Source: Clostridiales bacterium (GTDB taxonomy: Bacteria; Bacillota; Clostridia; Christensenellales; Aristaeellaceae). Taken from it: 54,343 nt of DNA. The notes beneath the pieces were generated by a model that saw nothing but the letters and a program-made list of their open reading frames with translations, did no database searches and was not told the DNA's origin. This document shows, piece after piece, positions 16,024 through 25,254 of this stretch. The position numbers and the translations under genes were made by a program. The stretch covers positions 1 to 54,343 of the forward strand of contig DUQF01000002.1 of the NCBI GenBank assembly GCA_012837965.1, in the 5' to 3' direction. How positions within the stretch are numbered: the stretch's first letter is position 1; the number at the start of each line of letters is the position of its first letter.

Positions 16024-17547
16024 TTAGTTAATGGTTTTCAAAGCGTGCATGGTTTCGCGGGTCGCGGGATAGAGGTTGTTAAACAATTTCTGGTATTCTT
16101 TATAGACAATATGCTGGTCGGGGTTAGGGGTATATATCCTGTCCTCCTTGATAATGTCGCGCAGGCTATCGAAGCTTTCGATTGCGCCCGTGCCTATGGC
16201 GGCTAGCAGCGCGTCCCCGTAAGAAGCGCCGATGGTGATAGCCGATGTTTGGAAAGGATGACCGGTAACGTCAGCAAGAATTTGCATCCAAAGGCTGTTT
16301 TTGGTACCGCCTCCCACAGCTAAAACATTTTTCAGTTCAACATTGTTTTCTCTCAGAATATCAAAATGCTGGGCAATGCTGTATCCGATGCCCTCAAGGC
16401 AAGCCCTGTATAAATGATCGCGTGTGTGGCGAAGGTTTAACCCAAAAAACACACCGCATGCGTTGGGGTCGTTGATGGGCGTACGTTCACCGGCGAAGTA
16501 GGGGAGCACAAGCAAGCCCTCCGCGCCGGGGGCAATGGCGGAGCCTTTTTCCATCATCCGGGTATAGGCGTTGATGCCGGTGGCAGGCTCCTCCGCCACA
16601 AATTCAGGGTATAGATTATCTCGCAGCCATCTTGTCAGGGTACCCGCGTTGTTGGTAGCCCCCTGTACGGTGTTTGTGCGCCTGCGCAGATACCCGGATT
16701 GCCAGAGCCGGCTGTCTTTGAAGGGCTTATCAACAACACAAATCATGTACATGGAGGAGCCGAGCATTATCATCATATCGCCGGGAGATAAAACACCAAC
16801 GCTTAACGCCTCGGCGGCGGCGTCATCCGTACCGGTGATAACGGGTGTACCCTCGGCCAGTCCCGTTTCAATGGCGGCTTGTTTGGTAACGTACCCGACA
16901 ACATCGGTGCTGTCGGCGCACCGCGCCATTTTGTCCACCGCCAACAAGGGCTCCACCATATCGACACGGATATTGCCGTCATCGTCATAAATAGGGAAAA
17001 AGCAGGTTTTCCCAAGGTATTGATCAACAACAAACTCACCGGTCAATTTAGCCGTGACATAGGTTGAGCTGGTGCACAGCTTATAGGCTTTTTCATATAT
17101 TTCAGGCTCATTGTTTTTGAGCCACAGCATCCTGGCGATGACATCTTCCGAATTCATCTCGGTGCCCTTCATGGCGAGGATTTTTTCACGGCCGTAATAA
17201 TCATTCAAAAAGGCCAGCTCTTTTTGCGCCCTTGAATCAATACCATATAGAATAGCTTTTCTGAGCGGGCGGCAAGACTTGTCCACAGGCACGCAGCAGG
17301 CATTCAAGGCGCTCACGCCGACGCCGGCAATGGAGGACGCGTCAATGCCTGTTTTTTTGATTAACCCTGATGAGAGGACGCAAAAGTCCTTCCACCATAC
17401 GTTTTCGGCGTCATGCTCATACCAGCCGGGTTGCGGCATTTCCAAGCCATGTGGCTGGGATAATGTTGCGATAACATTCCCCTTTTCGTCAATCAAAGTA
17501 CCCTTGCTTTCGTACGTGCCAATATCAATCCCCAAAAAATAGGCCAT
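16024..17547 (-). CDS. FGGY-family carbohydrate kinase (xylulokinase-like)
   Basis: 507-residue sugar kinase of the FGGY family with the N-terminal phosphate motif FLGIDIGTYESKGTLID (4-20), the middle TGTDDAAAEALSVGVLSPG (about 240-258), and the C-terminal adenosine motif GGGTKNSLWMQILADVTG (about 416-433). It phosphorylates a ketose or polyol in the cytosol; the substrate cannot be told from the sequence. LsrK-type AI-2 kinases belong to the same family, and an LsrB/RhaS-like ABC importer is encoded 3 kb away, so a functional link is possible. ATG with AGGAGGA; the gene before it on this strand is separated by 250 bases. Confidence 0.87.
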   Translation of the reverse strand: MAYFLGIDIGTYESKGTLIDEKGNVIATLSQPHGLEMPQPGWYEHDAENVWWKDFCVLSSGLIKKTGIDASSIAGVGVSALNACCVPVDKSCRPLRKAILYGIDSRAQKELAFLNDYYGREKILAMKGTEMNSEDVIARMLWLKNNEPEIYEKAYKLCTSSTYVTAKLTGEFVVDQYLGKTCFFPIYDDDGNIRVDMVEPLLAVDKMARCADSTDVVGYVTKQAAIETGLAEGTPVITGTDDAAAEALSVGVLSPGDMMIMLGSSMYMICVVDKPFKDSRLWQSGYLRRRTNTVQGATNNAGTLTRWLRDNLYPEFVAEEPATGINAYTRMMEKGSAIAPGAEGLLVLPYFAGERTPINDPNACGVFFGLNLRHTRDHLYRACLEGIGYSIAQHFDILRENNVELKNVLAVGGGTKNSLWMQILADVTGHPFQTSAITIGASYGDALLAAIGTGAIESFDSLRDIIKEDRIYTPNPDQHIVYKEYQKLFNNLYPATRETMHALKTIN

Positions 17548-17735
17548 GTTGTTTCCTCCTATCGGTGTATTTTTATGTGAAATAGAGATGCGAAATATAA
17601 CTGTATTATGCCGCCTATTATGTCATAAAATGAATAAAACGTCAATGAAACCGCCCGTTTAATCCGAGGGAAGGTTGCCGATAAGGGTTGTTCGCAGCAA
17701 TTCTAAAAACAGAAAAACGTAACAAACAAATCAAT

Positions 17736-17772
17736 AGCAGGTAGCCGCGGGGTGAACCCGCAACTACCTGCT
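17736..17772 (-). terminator. Terminator-like hairpin after the amidase gene
   Basis: A perfect 9-bp outer stem (17736-17744 with 17764-17772) encloses an inner GCGGG/CCCGC stem, 32 bases after the amidase stop. The T-tract is interrupted. The rest of 17548-17803 shows no gene and lies upstream of the FGGY kinase, so its promoter should be here, but no clear boxes are visible. Confidence 0.6.
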
Positions 17773-17803
17773 TTAAGCCGGACCATCGGTACCTGATTAC
17801 AGG

Positions 17804-18700
17804 TTACAGATAGGTCTCCCAGTTAATCAGCCAGCGTGGAATACGTACTTTTGTTGTGATAACGCCATCCACTACCTGACTGACCCGTATGTCGCATGCT
17901 GCGCTCATAACACGATAGGCATCCGGAAAATCAAGCGAAAGCTTCTTTTCAAGCAATTCTACGCAATAAGCGCAGCTACGCTTCATAGCGGTATCAAAAT
18001 CCACATCGGTTGCGAGCATATAGAGGGCGTCGTTCGTTTCAATCACAGGGCTTTCGATGGAGGAACGGTTTCGGATAACGGTGGTTTTCAATGTGACTTT
18101 GCCGGCGATTTCAATGCCAGTACCGCTTAACTCGCCGTCTCCCATGCAGGCGTGCAGGTCGGCAACGGCCAGATTGGCTCCGGGCACCGAAACGGGCAGG
18201 TATACCTTAGCGCCTTTTTTGACTTCCTTTGTGTCCATGTTTCCGCCAAAATCGCCGGGGGTTGCGCAGTGTACTTCTCCCGACGCGGGCGCTACTCCAA
18301 GCACCCCAACCATGGGTGTCAGCGGCAGTCGCAGTTTGTCTGTAAACTCGGCATAGCCATTTCGGATGGGAATAATCCGGGTGTGCGGCTCTTTAATCCT
18401 GTCGCCGAGCACACCCAATCCCTTGCTTGTTACCATGACTCCCTGCGAGGCGAGTTCAATGTCCACAACTTCAACTTCCAGAACATCTCCCGGCTCGGCG
18501 CCCTTGATACGGATAGGGCCTACCGCGGCGTCCATGATGCTCACGTCAATATGCGGCCGCAAAACGCTTTCATTTTTGATCTGGCCGCAGTAACAGTCGT
18601 CCATTTCTACCTGGAATACTTCCCCGTCGTCTACTTCATATACGGCAGGATTTTCTCTGCGGAAGTAGTATATCATTTTGTCTTTTGGAAAAACTCGCAT
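17804..18700 (-). CDS. Acetamidase/formamidase family amidohydrolase
   Basis: 298-residue FmdA/AmdA-type enzyme that hydrolyses short amides to an acid and ammonia. Typical blocks are IKGAEPGDVLEVEVVDIEL (about 58-76), HCATPGDFGGNMD (about 143-155), and LAVADLHACMGDGELSGTGIE (about 174-194), where the acidic and His residues bind metal. The start is ATG at 18700 with AGGAGGT; an upstream extension to 18745 overlaps the preceding gene. It lies 19 bases after the amino-acid-permease-like gene, so an operon that imports an amino-acid amide or similar compound and then deamidates it is likely (inference). Confidence 0.87.
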   Translation of the reverse strand: MRVFPKDKMIYYFRRENPAVYEVDDGEVFQVEMDDCYCGQIKNESVLRPHIDVSIMDAAVGPIRIKGAEPGDVLEVEVVDIELASQGVMVTSKGLGVLGDRIKEPHTRIIPIRNGYAEFTDKLRLPLTPMVGVLGVAPASGEVHCATPGDFGGNMDTKEVKKGAKVYLPVSVPGANLAVADLHACMGDGELSGTGIEIAGKVTLKTTVIRNRSSIESPVIETNDALYMLATDVDFDTAMKRSCAYCVELLEKKLSLDFPDAYRVMSAACDIRVSQVVDGVITTKVRIPRWLINWETYL

Positions 18701-18719
18701 CCTACTACCTCCTGATTTT

Positions 18720-19940
18720 TTACCAACCTGCCGGCAATACGCCAAACATACTCAAAATCGCGTACACTGCCGCGGCGCAGAAAATAATGATGATTGCGTA
18801 CTGAACAGGCTTGCTGCTCATTCTGCTGCTCACGGTCCATTCGGGTTCATGGTCGCCATTTTTGCGGGCTGAATTCAGCATCAAGACGGGAATGATGCTC
18901 ATGATAACGCCGCCAAAGGTACCTGCCAAGTAGATAGCGTCAACGAAACTTACCAAACCGCTGTAGGCCAACGCGAATGGCGGGATGGTCACCGCCGCCA
19001 CAACCCACGGACGAACTTTGGGGTCGGTTTCGGATTTTATGTGGAATTTATCCACAATGTTAGTCAGCATGCTGCCTCCTACTGCCCAGTAAGAAGTCAT
19101 CATCGCCATTAACGCGAACAAGTTTCCAACAATGCGCGCCCACGGACCCAAGGTATTGCCCCAGGCAATAGTGGCCACTTCCGTTACACCATCCTTGCCG
19201 GTGATGCCAAGCACAGCCAGCGGAACCAATGCCAGCAGAGTGAATGTCATCCCCATGCCCAGGATAACAGAGGGCGCCAATTTTTTGGGCTGATGCCGAA
19301 GTCCGCGCGCCAGTTCAGGCACCGCGTACTGTGCGATATAGCAGAACAACGCCACGTTGAATATCGGCACGGCATGTTTCCATGATACGTAACTCACGTT
19401 GGCGGGGTCAAAACTGGGAGACAATAAAGAGGCTACGATGATTGTTATCAGCAGAATAATCATGCCCCAACTGATAATTTTTTCCGCAACGCCGGTTGCT
19501 TTCAGCCCCAGATAGACCACAACAACGCAGGGGATAGCAAATAGTAGACTCCCTATAGAGTGAGATATACCAAGCAACTCGGCCAGTATACGGCCGCTGC
19601 CCGACATATAAGCAATCATACAACCAACCGAGTTGGCAACGACAGATAAGAAAATCAACCAGGATCCCAACTTGCCTACGTACTTCTCAGCTAGGCCGGG
19701 TAATTGCAGCGGTTCATGTGTACGCAGGGATGTTTCCGCCACATACAGCATGGAAACAGTAACGAGTGTGCCGGCCAGCGCAAGCCATAACAACAGGATT
19801 GGGAAACCGCCCAGACGCGCTGAATAAGGCAATCCCAGAATACCCGAGCCAATGTTTGCGCCGACGATAATCATGGTAGCTTCCCAGAATGTCAACTCGT
19901 GAACAACCAGGCCGCTTGTTTGCTTTGGTTTTTCCGTCAT
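18720..19940 (-). CDS. APC/HAAAP-like amino acid permease
   Basis: 406-residue membrane protein with about eleven hydrophobic segments. The first segment, IIVGANIGSGILGLPYSA, is the conserved substrate-cation site of the amino acid/auxin and aromatic-amino-acid permease group. The start is ATG at 19940; a GTG at 19949 coincides with the AGAGGTG ribosome binding site and is rejected. The substrate is not evident. It is immediately upstream of the amidase gene on the same strand. Confidence 0.83.
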   Translation of the reverse strand: MTEKPKQTSGLVVHELTFWEATMIIVGANIGSGILGLPYSARLGGFPILLLWLALAGTLVTVSMLYVAETSLRTHEPLQLPGLAEKYVGKLGSWLIFLSVVANSVGCMIAYMSGSGRILAELLGISHSIGSLLFAIPCVVVVYLGLKATGVAEKIISWGMIILLITIIVASLLSPSFDPANVSYVSWKHAVPIFNVALFCYIAQYAVPELARGLRHQPKKLAPSVILGMGMTFTLLALVPLAVLGITGKDGVTEVATIAWGNTLGPWARIVGNLFALMAMMTSYWAVGGSMLTNIVDKFHIKSETDPKVRPWVVAAVTIPPFALAYSGLVSFVDAIYLAGTFGGVIMSIIPVLMLNSARKNGDHEPEWTVSSRMSSKPVQYAIIIIFCAAAVYAILSMFGVLPAGW

Positions 19941-20531
19941 GATAAACACCTCTTTCTCATCAATACGAATGAATATATGTACCGGTACTTATCGGTTTTT
20001 GCGTTATCAGATGCCCATCGGATACATCCCCTCTCTTATGTAAAAACGTTCCAAATATTCTATGATTATTAATATCACGCAGAGAAGCACTTGTCAATAG
20101 TTTTTTGTGTTAATTGGCGCGATTTATAGCAAAAAGACACAGCAATCACAGCCGTGGTCTCCAGCCAAACAGCGTACACTCAGGTTTAGCGCGCATCGGA
20201 ACATCAGCATGCGCACCTGCTTGCTGATTAACCGGTGAATATTTTTTCAAGATATGATGATTAAATATTGCGGGTGAAGTCATAATATGATATAATAAGC
20301 GCAAATAACAAAGCAAGTATTGAAGAACAACGAGCGATGCTGCGGCGAAGAAACAACACTTCCTTTTTTGCATATTAACTCAATTTTTTATTTATGTTTT
20401 TGTTAGCCATAACGGGCAAAAGAACAATTCTCAAGTTGGCGACACTGTTTTCCAAAACAAATGATCCGAAATTATTCTGTGTAAGTAATCACAGGATAAA
20501 ATAAATATTATCAATATAAGGAGAAGATACG
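19941..20531. other. Divergent regulatory region with GTACCGGTAC palindrome
   Basis: 590 bases between the divergent permease and ABC-importer genes hold no gene. A perfect 10-bp palindrome GTACCGGTAC at 19979-19988 lies about 40 bases before the permease start and is a possible operator. The rest is AT-rich, with a plus-strand promoter at 20268-20296 and about 235 bases of untranslated leader before the solute-binding protein. No riboswitch class is recognisable in that leader. Confidence 0.5.
20268..20296 (+). promoter_or_regulatory. Promoter of the sugar/AI-2-type ABC importer
   Basis: TTGCGG (20268-20273), a 17-base spacer and TATAAT (20291-20296). It is the best sigma-A match upstream of the four-gene importer operon. 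Confidence 0.6.
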
Positions 20532-21521
20532 ATGAAAAGAATGATTGCGCTGTTACTTATACTCTGTATGGCACTGCCTTTTGTTGGCCATGCCGAAAAG
20601 AAAACCTTCAAGATCGCGACGGTTGTAAAAGAATCATCAGACCCATGGTTTATCCGCATGGAAGAAGGCGTTAAGCGCTTTGCGCAAGACAAGGGTGTCA
20701 ACGCTTTCCAGAAGGGGCCAAGCAAGACGGACGCAGCCCAGCAAGTGCAGGTCATTGAAGAATTGATTGCCCAGGGAATTGACGCGATTTGTGTTGTGCC
20801 CATTGACCCCGGCGCCTGTGAAACAGCGCTGAAAAAAGCGATGGACAAAGGCATCGTTGTTATTACGCATGAAGCGACAACCATACAAAACGCGGACTAC
20901 AACATTGAAGCCTTTGACAACGTCGGATACGGCGCCTACATGCTGGATGAATTGGCAAAAGTAATGAACGAGGAAGGCGAATATGTCTGCATGGTTTCTT
21001 TCCTCACAAACGCTGCCCACAATGAATGGACGGACGCTGCCATTGCCAGGCAGAGAGAAAAGTATCCCAACATGGTATTAATTCCGGAAGAGAAGATCGA
21101 AACGGAAGACAATATGGAAGTCGCTTATGAGCGTACCAAAGAAATCATGAAAGCCTATCCCAACATCAAGGGATTCTTGGGTACTGCCAGCAACGACCCG
21201 CCCGGAGCGGGAAAAGCCATTGAAGAGCTGGGCAAGCTGGGGCAGGCTTTTGCTGTAGGTACCTCCGTTACGTCCGTTGCCGGACCCTACCTTGAGTCGG
21301 GCGCCGTTTCCGCGGCAACATGCTGGGATCCGGCCGAGGCGGGCTATGCGATGAACGCCCTCGCGCTGATGATTTTAGAGGGCAGGAGAGATGAAATAAA
21401 GGATGGGCTGGACCTTGGCGCTCCAGGATTTGAGAACATCACCGTTGTTGACGACAAATACATCAACGGCCAGGGCTGGATTGTCATTACCAAAGAGAAT
21501 ATGAGTGAATACGACTTCTAA
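20532..21521 (+). CDS. Sugar ABC solute-binding protein (LsrB/RhaS-like)
   Basis: 329-residue periplasmic-binding-protein type I fold (cluster B). The segment FKIATVVKESSDPWFIRMEEGVKRFA, AAQQVQVIEELIAQGIDAICVVP and the late VGTSVTSVAGPYLESGAVSAATCWDPAEAGYAM match rhamnose/AI-2/ribose binding proteins. An N-terminal signal sequence ends in VGHA near residue 21. Cys12 is not in a lipobox, so the protein is not predicted to be lipid-anchored, which is unusual for a monoderm Firmicute. First gene of the operon, followed by a strong hairpin that probably raises its mRNA level over that of the membrane components. Confidence 0.87.
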   Translation: MKRMIALLLILCMALPFVGHAEKKTFKIATVVKESSDPWFIRMEEGVKRFAQDKGVNAFQKGPSKTDAAQQVQVIEELIAQGIDAICVVPIDPGACETALKKAMDKGIVVITHEATTIQNADYNIEAFDNVGYGAYMLDELAKVMNEEGEYVCMVSFLTNAAHNEWTDAAIARQREKYPNMVLIPEEKIETEDNMEVAYERTKEIMKAYPNIKGFLGTASNDPPGAGKAIEELGKLGQAFAVGTSVTSVAGPYLESGAVSAATCWDPAEAGYAMNALALMILEGRRDEIKDGLDLGAPGFENITVVDDKYINGQGWIVITKENMSEYDF

Positions 21522-21535
21522 TACGTTTCAAACCT

Positions 21536-21572
21536 ACAACCGGAAGCTGGCAAAAGGCCAGCTTCTGGTTGT
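21536..21572 (+). terminator. Hairpin after the binding-protein gene
   Basis: A 16-bp stem with one G-T pair (21536-21551 with 21557-21572) and a 5-base loop starts 15 bases after the stop. It lacks a T-tract, so it probably works as a partial terminator or mRNA 3'-end stabiliser inside the operon. Confidence 0.65.
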
Positions 21573-21635
21573 CTGCCGATATATGTTGTATACTAAAATG
21601 TATTGAACGCCTGAAACAAGAGGGGAGGGATTTAC

Positions 21636-23135
21636 ATTTCGGATATTGTATTGAAAGTAACAGAGGTAAGCAAAGCCTTTGGCGGCGTTCAGGCGCTGAG
21701 CAAGGTGAATCTTACCATCAAAAAAGGTGAAATTCATTGCCTGGCAGGAGGCAATGGTTCCGGCAAATCAACTTTAATCAAAATTATTTCCGGTTTTTAT
21801 AAGGCGGATTCAGGCACCATTCAAATCAATGGGAAAGACTATCAAAAGCTTTCCACCATGGAATCCATTGAGCAGGGCGTCCAGGTAATATACCAAGATT
21901 TTTCCGTGTTTCCCAATTTAACGGTAGCGGAAAATATTGCCTTAAACGATGCCGTGGCGTCCAAGAAAAAACTGGTTAATTGGAAAAAAGTATATCAAAA
22001 AGCGGAAGAAGCGCTGAAAAAAATCAATATTGTTTTGCCTTTGCATGAAAAGGTTGAAGAATTATCTGTTTCCGACAAACAGCTTATTGCCATCGCGAGG
22101 GCGATGCTGCATAAGGCCAATCTCCTGATCATGGATGAGCCGACAACGGCTCTGACCCGAAAGGAGATCCATAAGCTTTTTACAGCTATCAGGCATTTGC
22201 AAAAACAGGGCGTGGCGGTACTGTTTGTCAGCCACAAACTTGATGAGGTGTTCGAGATCGCGGACAATTTCACCATTCTTAGGAACGGGCAGAACGTTAT
22301 TACGGACAGCACAAAAAATGTTGACCATAAAAAGTTCATCTATTATATGACAGGGCGAAGCTTTGACGCCGAGCTTTTTCAACCGGAGGTTTCGCAAGAG
22401 CAAAAGCCGTTGTTTCAGGTAAAAGGCCTTGGTCTTGAGAATGGTTTTTCAGATATTTCTTTTTCGGTATATCCCGGTGAAGTAATAGGGATTATCGGCC
22501 TGCTGGGTTCCGGGCGCACGGAGCTGGCGATGGCCCTGTTTGGCCTGTACGCGGCGGAAACCGGCGAAATATGGATTGGGGACAAGCAGGTAACAATCGA
22601 CAGCCCTATCACGGCAATCAAGCATAAAATCGGCTATGTACCCGAAGACAGGCTCAGCGAGGGCTTGGCCTTGGGTCAATCCATCGCGCGCAATATGTCC
22701 ATTGCCAACATAGATTCGCTATGCAAAAAAGGGAATCAGGTAGACTTTGACAAAGTCGATGAAAATGTGCTGCACTGGGCGCAAGAGCTTTCTTTGGTCA
22801 TGCAGAATGCCCAGCAACCGGCGCACACCTTATCCGGCGGTAATCAGCAGAAGGTTGTTTTGGCCAAGTGGCTGGAAATCGCGCCCAAGGTGCTGGTGCT
22901 CAACGGCCCAACCGTGGGCGTGGACGTCGGCGCCAAGCACGACTTGCATAATTATTTGCACCAACTGGCGGCGACCAATGAAATTGCCATTATTATTATC
23001 TCCGATGATGTGCTGGAGGTGCTGGAAAACTGCAATCGTATTTTTGTGATGAATCATGGGCGTTTTACGGCTGAATTTAAAAACACCGAGGTTACCGAGC
23101 AGGAACTGCTCGCGGAGATGACAAGGCAGGAGTAA
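21636..23135 (+). CDS. Sugar ABC transporter ATP-binding protein (RbsA/MglA type)
   Basis: About 499 residues with two fused nucleotide-binding domains. Domain 1 has an intact Walker A GGNGSGKST and Walker B LLIMDEPTTAL. Domain 2 has LLGSGRTELA and a signature LSGGNQQK, but its Walker B reads VLVLNGPTVGVDVG: the usual Asp-Glu is Asn-Gly, so this site cannot hydrolyse ATP normally. Start: the first standard start codon is TTG at 21651, but AGGGGAGGG (21620-21629) is spaced correctly for the ATT at 21636, giving the family-like beginning (M)SDIVLKVTEVSKAFGG. I propose an AUU start. The permease gene follows after 6 bases. Confidence 0.85.
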   Translation: MSDIVLKVTEVSKAFGGVQALSKVNLTIKKGEIHCLAGGNGSGKSTLIKIISGFYKADSGTIQINGKDYQKLSTMESIEQGVQVIYQDFSVFPNLTVAENIALNDAVASKKKLVNWKKVYQKAEEALKKINIVLPLHEKVEELSVSDKQLIAIARAMLHKANLLIMDEPTTALTRKEIHKLFTAIRHLQKQGVAVLFVSHKLDEVFEIADNFTILRNGQNVITDSTKNVDHKKFIYYMTGRSFDAELFQPEVSQEQKPLFQVKGLGLENGFSDISFSVYPGEVIGIIGLLGSGRTELAMALFGLYAAETGEIWIGDKQVTIDSPITAIKHKIGYVPEDRLSEGLALGQSIARNMSIANIDSLCKKGNQVDFDKVDENVLHWAQELSLVMQNAQQPAHTLSGGNQQKVVLAKWLEIAPKVLVLNGPTVGVDVGAKHDLHNYLHQLAATNEIAIIIISDDVLEVLENCNRIFVMNHGRFTAEFKNTEVTEQELLAEMTRQE

Positions 23136-23141
23136 AAACGA

Positions 23142-24170
23142 ATGCGATTTAAAAAACTTTTCAAACGAAATGAATTTTACGTGGGTATCACCATTGTTGC
23201 CCTAAGTATCCTCATACAAATAAGAAGCGGGCAGTTTTTCACGGGCAACAATTTTGTAGACCTTGCAAGGGCCATGATCATTCCCGGTATGCTAACCATG
23301 GGCGTCATGATGCAGATTATTTCGGGCGGCATTGATGTTTCCTTCCCCGCCATCGCGATGCTAAGCATGTACACCACGGTAAAGGTGGCGCTTTCCATTG
23401 ATTTCCAAGGCTCCATGGTTTTCATGTTTTTGTTTTCGACCATGCTGGGATTGGTGATGGGGTTAATGAACGGCGCTTTGGTGTGCTGGCTGAAGTTGCC
23501 GGCATTTATTATTACGCTGGGAACGGGCAGCATATTTTTAGGGTTTATGCAGGCGGTATTAAAAAGCAGAAACATTGGCATCCTGCCCAAACCCATGCGC
23601 GTGCTTTCCAAGACCTATTTATTAACGGCGCATAACGAAACACTTGGCATATCAAGCTCGCTGCCATTCGTGTTTATATTTTTAATTGTCGCGGTCGCGT
23701 TAACGTCTTTTTTGCTGCGTTATACCATGCTGGGACGGGGGATATACGCCCTTGGCGGGGACAGGGATGCCTGTCAGCGCGCGGGATATAATGTGAACGC
23801 GATTCAAATGTTTATTTACGGCACAATGGGCGCCTTGGCGGGCTTTACCGGCTTAACCCGAGCGGTTTTGATGGGCAGTTGCCAGCCGACAAGCCTGATT
23901 GGTTATGAAATGACCTGTATTGCCGCTGTCGTGCTTGGAGGCACCCGAATTTCAGGCGGTCACGGTACAGTATACGGCACGCTGATGGGCGCTTTGCTGC
24001 TAACCATGATCAGCAACAGCTTGATACTGCTGGGCGTGCCCACCTATTGGAGCAAGTTTGTGACCGGCCTGCTCATTATTATCGGCACGGGAATGTCAGC
24101 CTACCAGGCGTTGCAGCAAAGAAAGAAGCTGGCCGGAAAATATCCTGTGGAGGAGGAAAAGCAGGTATGA
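23142..24170 (+). CDS. Sugar ABC transporter permease (RbsC/RhaP/RhaQ type), first
   Basis: 342-residue permease with about nine or ten hydrophobic segments. The central ALGGDRDACQRAGYNVNAIQMF (about 205-226) is the conserved cytoplasmic loop that contacts the ATPase, followed by MGALAGFTGLTRA. It works with the adjacent permease and the fused ATPase. Its stop overlaps the next start as ATGA. Confidence 0.88.
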   Translation: MRFKKLFKRNEFYVGITIVALSILIQIRSGQFFTGNNFVDLARAMIIPGMLTMGVMMQIISGGIDVSFPAIAMLSMYTTVKVALSIDFQGSMVFMFLFSTMLGLVMGLMNGALVCWLKLPAFIITLGTGSIFLGFMQAVLKSRNIGILPKPMRVLSKTYLLTAHNETLGISSSLPFVFIFLIVAVALTSFLLRYTMLGRGIYALGGDRDACQRAGYNVNAIQMFIYGTMGALAGFTGLTRAVLMGSCQPTSLIGYEMTCIAAVVLGGTRISGGHGTVYGTLMGALLLTMISNSLILLGVPTYWSKFVTGLLIIIGTGMSAYQALQQRKKLAGKYPVEEEKQV

Positions 24171-25222
24171 AAAAGCGCTTGAATGTCGGAAGCCTGCAAA
24201 AACGGGGCGCAGGCTCAATATCTTCACAGGATACGGGTGTCCGCCGTTTGCTTATTATATTGGCCGCTGTAATCGTTTTGTTTTCCATTCTTCAGCCGGA
24301 AGTGTTTTTAACAAAAGATTATATCGTTTCCATGCTTTATCTGTTCCCGGAGTTTGGCATCCTTGCGCTGGGCATGATGCTGTGCATGATTAGCGGCGGC
24401 ATAGACTTATCGGTTGTTTCCACTGCCAATCTTTCCGGTATCGTATGCTGTTCCATTCTTGTGCGCATGGTACCGGAAAACGCCGCACCGGGCCTTGCCG
24501 TTGCTATGCTGCTGGTATCTATCCTTGCGGCGGTGCTTGTGGGCGTATGCGGCGGGTTATTGAACGGTGTTCTCATCTCCAAATTAGGCATTCCGCCGAT
24601 TTTGGCCACCTTGGGGGGAAGCGACCTGATTATGGGCATTGCCTTGGCTTTTACCAAGGGCTCATCCATTTCCGGCCTGCCTCCTATCCTTTCCAATGTA
24701 GGCACACACCATATCTTTGGCGTTTTGCCGGTTACGCTTGTGGTCTTTGTCATCTGCGCTCTCATTGTCGCCTGGCGGCTTGAAAAAACCACCTATGGCT
24801 ACAAGCTGTTTATGGTAGGCAGCAACGCGAAAGCCAGCCGGTACGCCGGGGTGGATAACGATAAGATTATTATCCAGACATATGTAACCAGCGGTATACT
24901 ATCCGCTGTCGCAGGCGTTCTGATGTGCGCCCGCTTCAATTCGGCCCGTGCCGGTGTAGGTGTTTCCTATACGATGCAGGCCATCTTAATTAGCGTGTTG
25001 GGCGGCACCGACCCGAACGGGGGCTTTGGCACCGTTCGAGGCGTTACCGTAGCCATATTAATTTTGCAGGTCCTGTCTTCCGGGTTCAACATGTTTCCCT
25101 TCCTCAGCAATTTCTATCGAGACCTGATTTGGGGCGTGGTGTTGATATTGGTTATGGCCTACAATCACGTCAGCAATTTGCGCAAACTGAAAAAGGAGAG
25201 AGAAGCCTTACAAATTAAATAA
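24167..25222 (+). CDS. Sugar ABC transporter permease (RbsC/RhaP/RhaQ type), second
   Basis: 351-residue second permease of the importer. The conserved loop KLFMVGSNAKASRYAGVDNDKI and the SGGIDLSV motif in an early membrane helix identify the family. The start is ATG at 24167 with GGAGGA upstream and a 4-base overlap with the preceding gene; an open frame reaching to 24047 lies inside that gene and is rejected. Together with 20532-24170 it completes a ribose/rhamnose/AI-2-type importer with two distinct permeases, as in rha and lsr systems. No metabolic enzyme is in the operon itself. Confidence 0.87.
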   Translation: MKKRLNVGSLQKRGAGSISSQDTGVRRLLIILAAVIVLFSILQPEVFLTKDYIVSMLYLFPEFGILALGMMLCMISGGIDLSVVSTANLSGIVCCSILVRMVPENAAPGLAVAMLLVSILAAVLVGVCGGLLNGVLISKLGIPPILATLGGSDLIMGIALAFTKGSSISGLPPILSNVGTHHIFGVLPVTLVVFVICALIVAWRLEKTTYGYKLFMVGSNAKASRYAGVDNDKIIIQTYVTSGILSAVAGVLMCARFNSARAGVGVSYTMQAILISVLGGTDPNGGFGTVRGVTVAILILQVLSSGFNMFPFLSNFYRDLIWGVVLILVMAYNHVSNLRKLKKEREALQIK

Positions 25223-25254
25223 ATGGAAATTGAAGTATTAAATAAATGAGAGTT

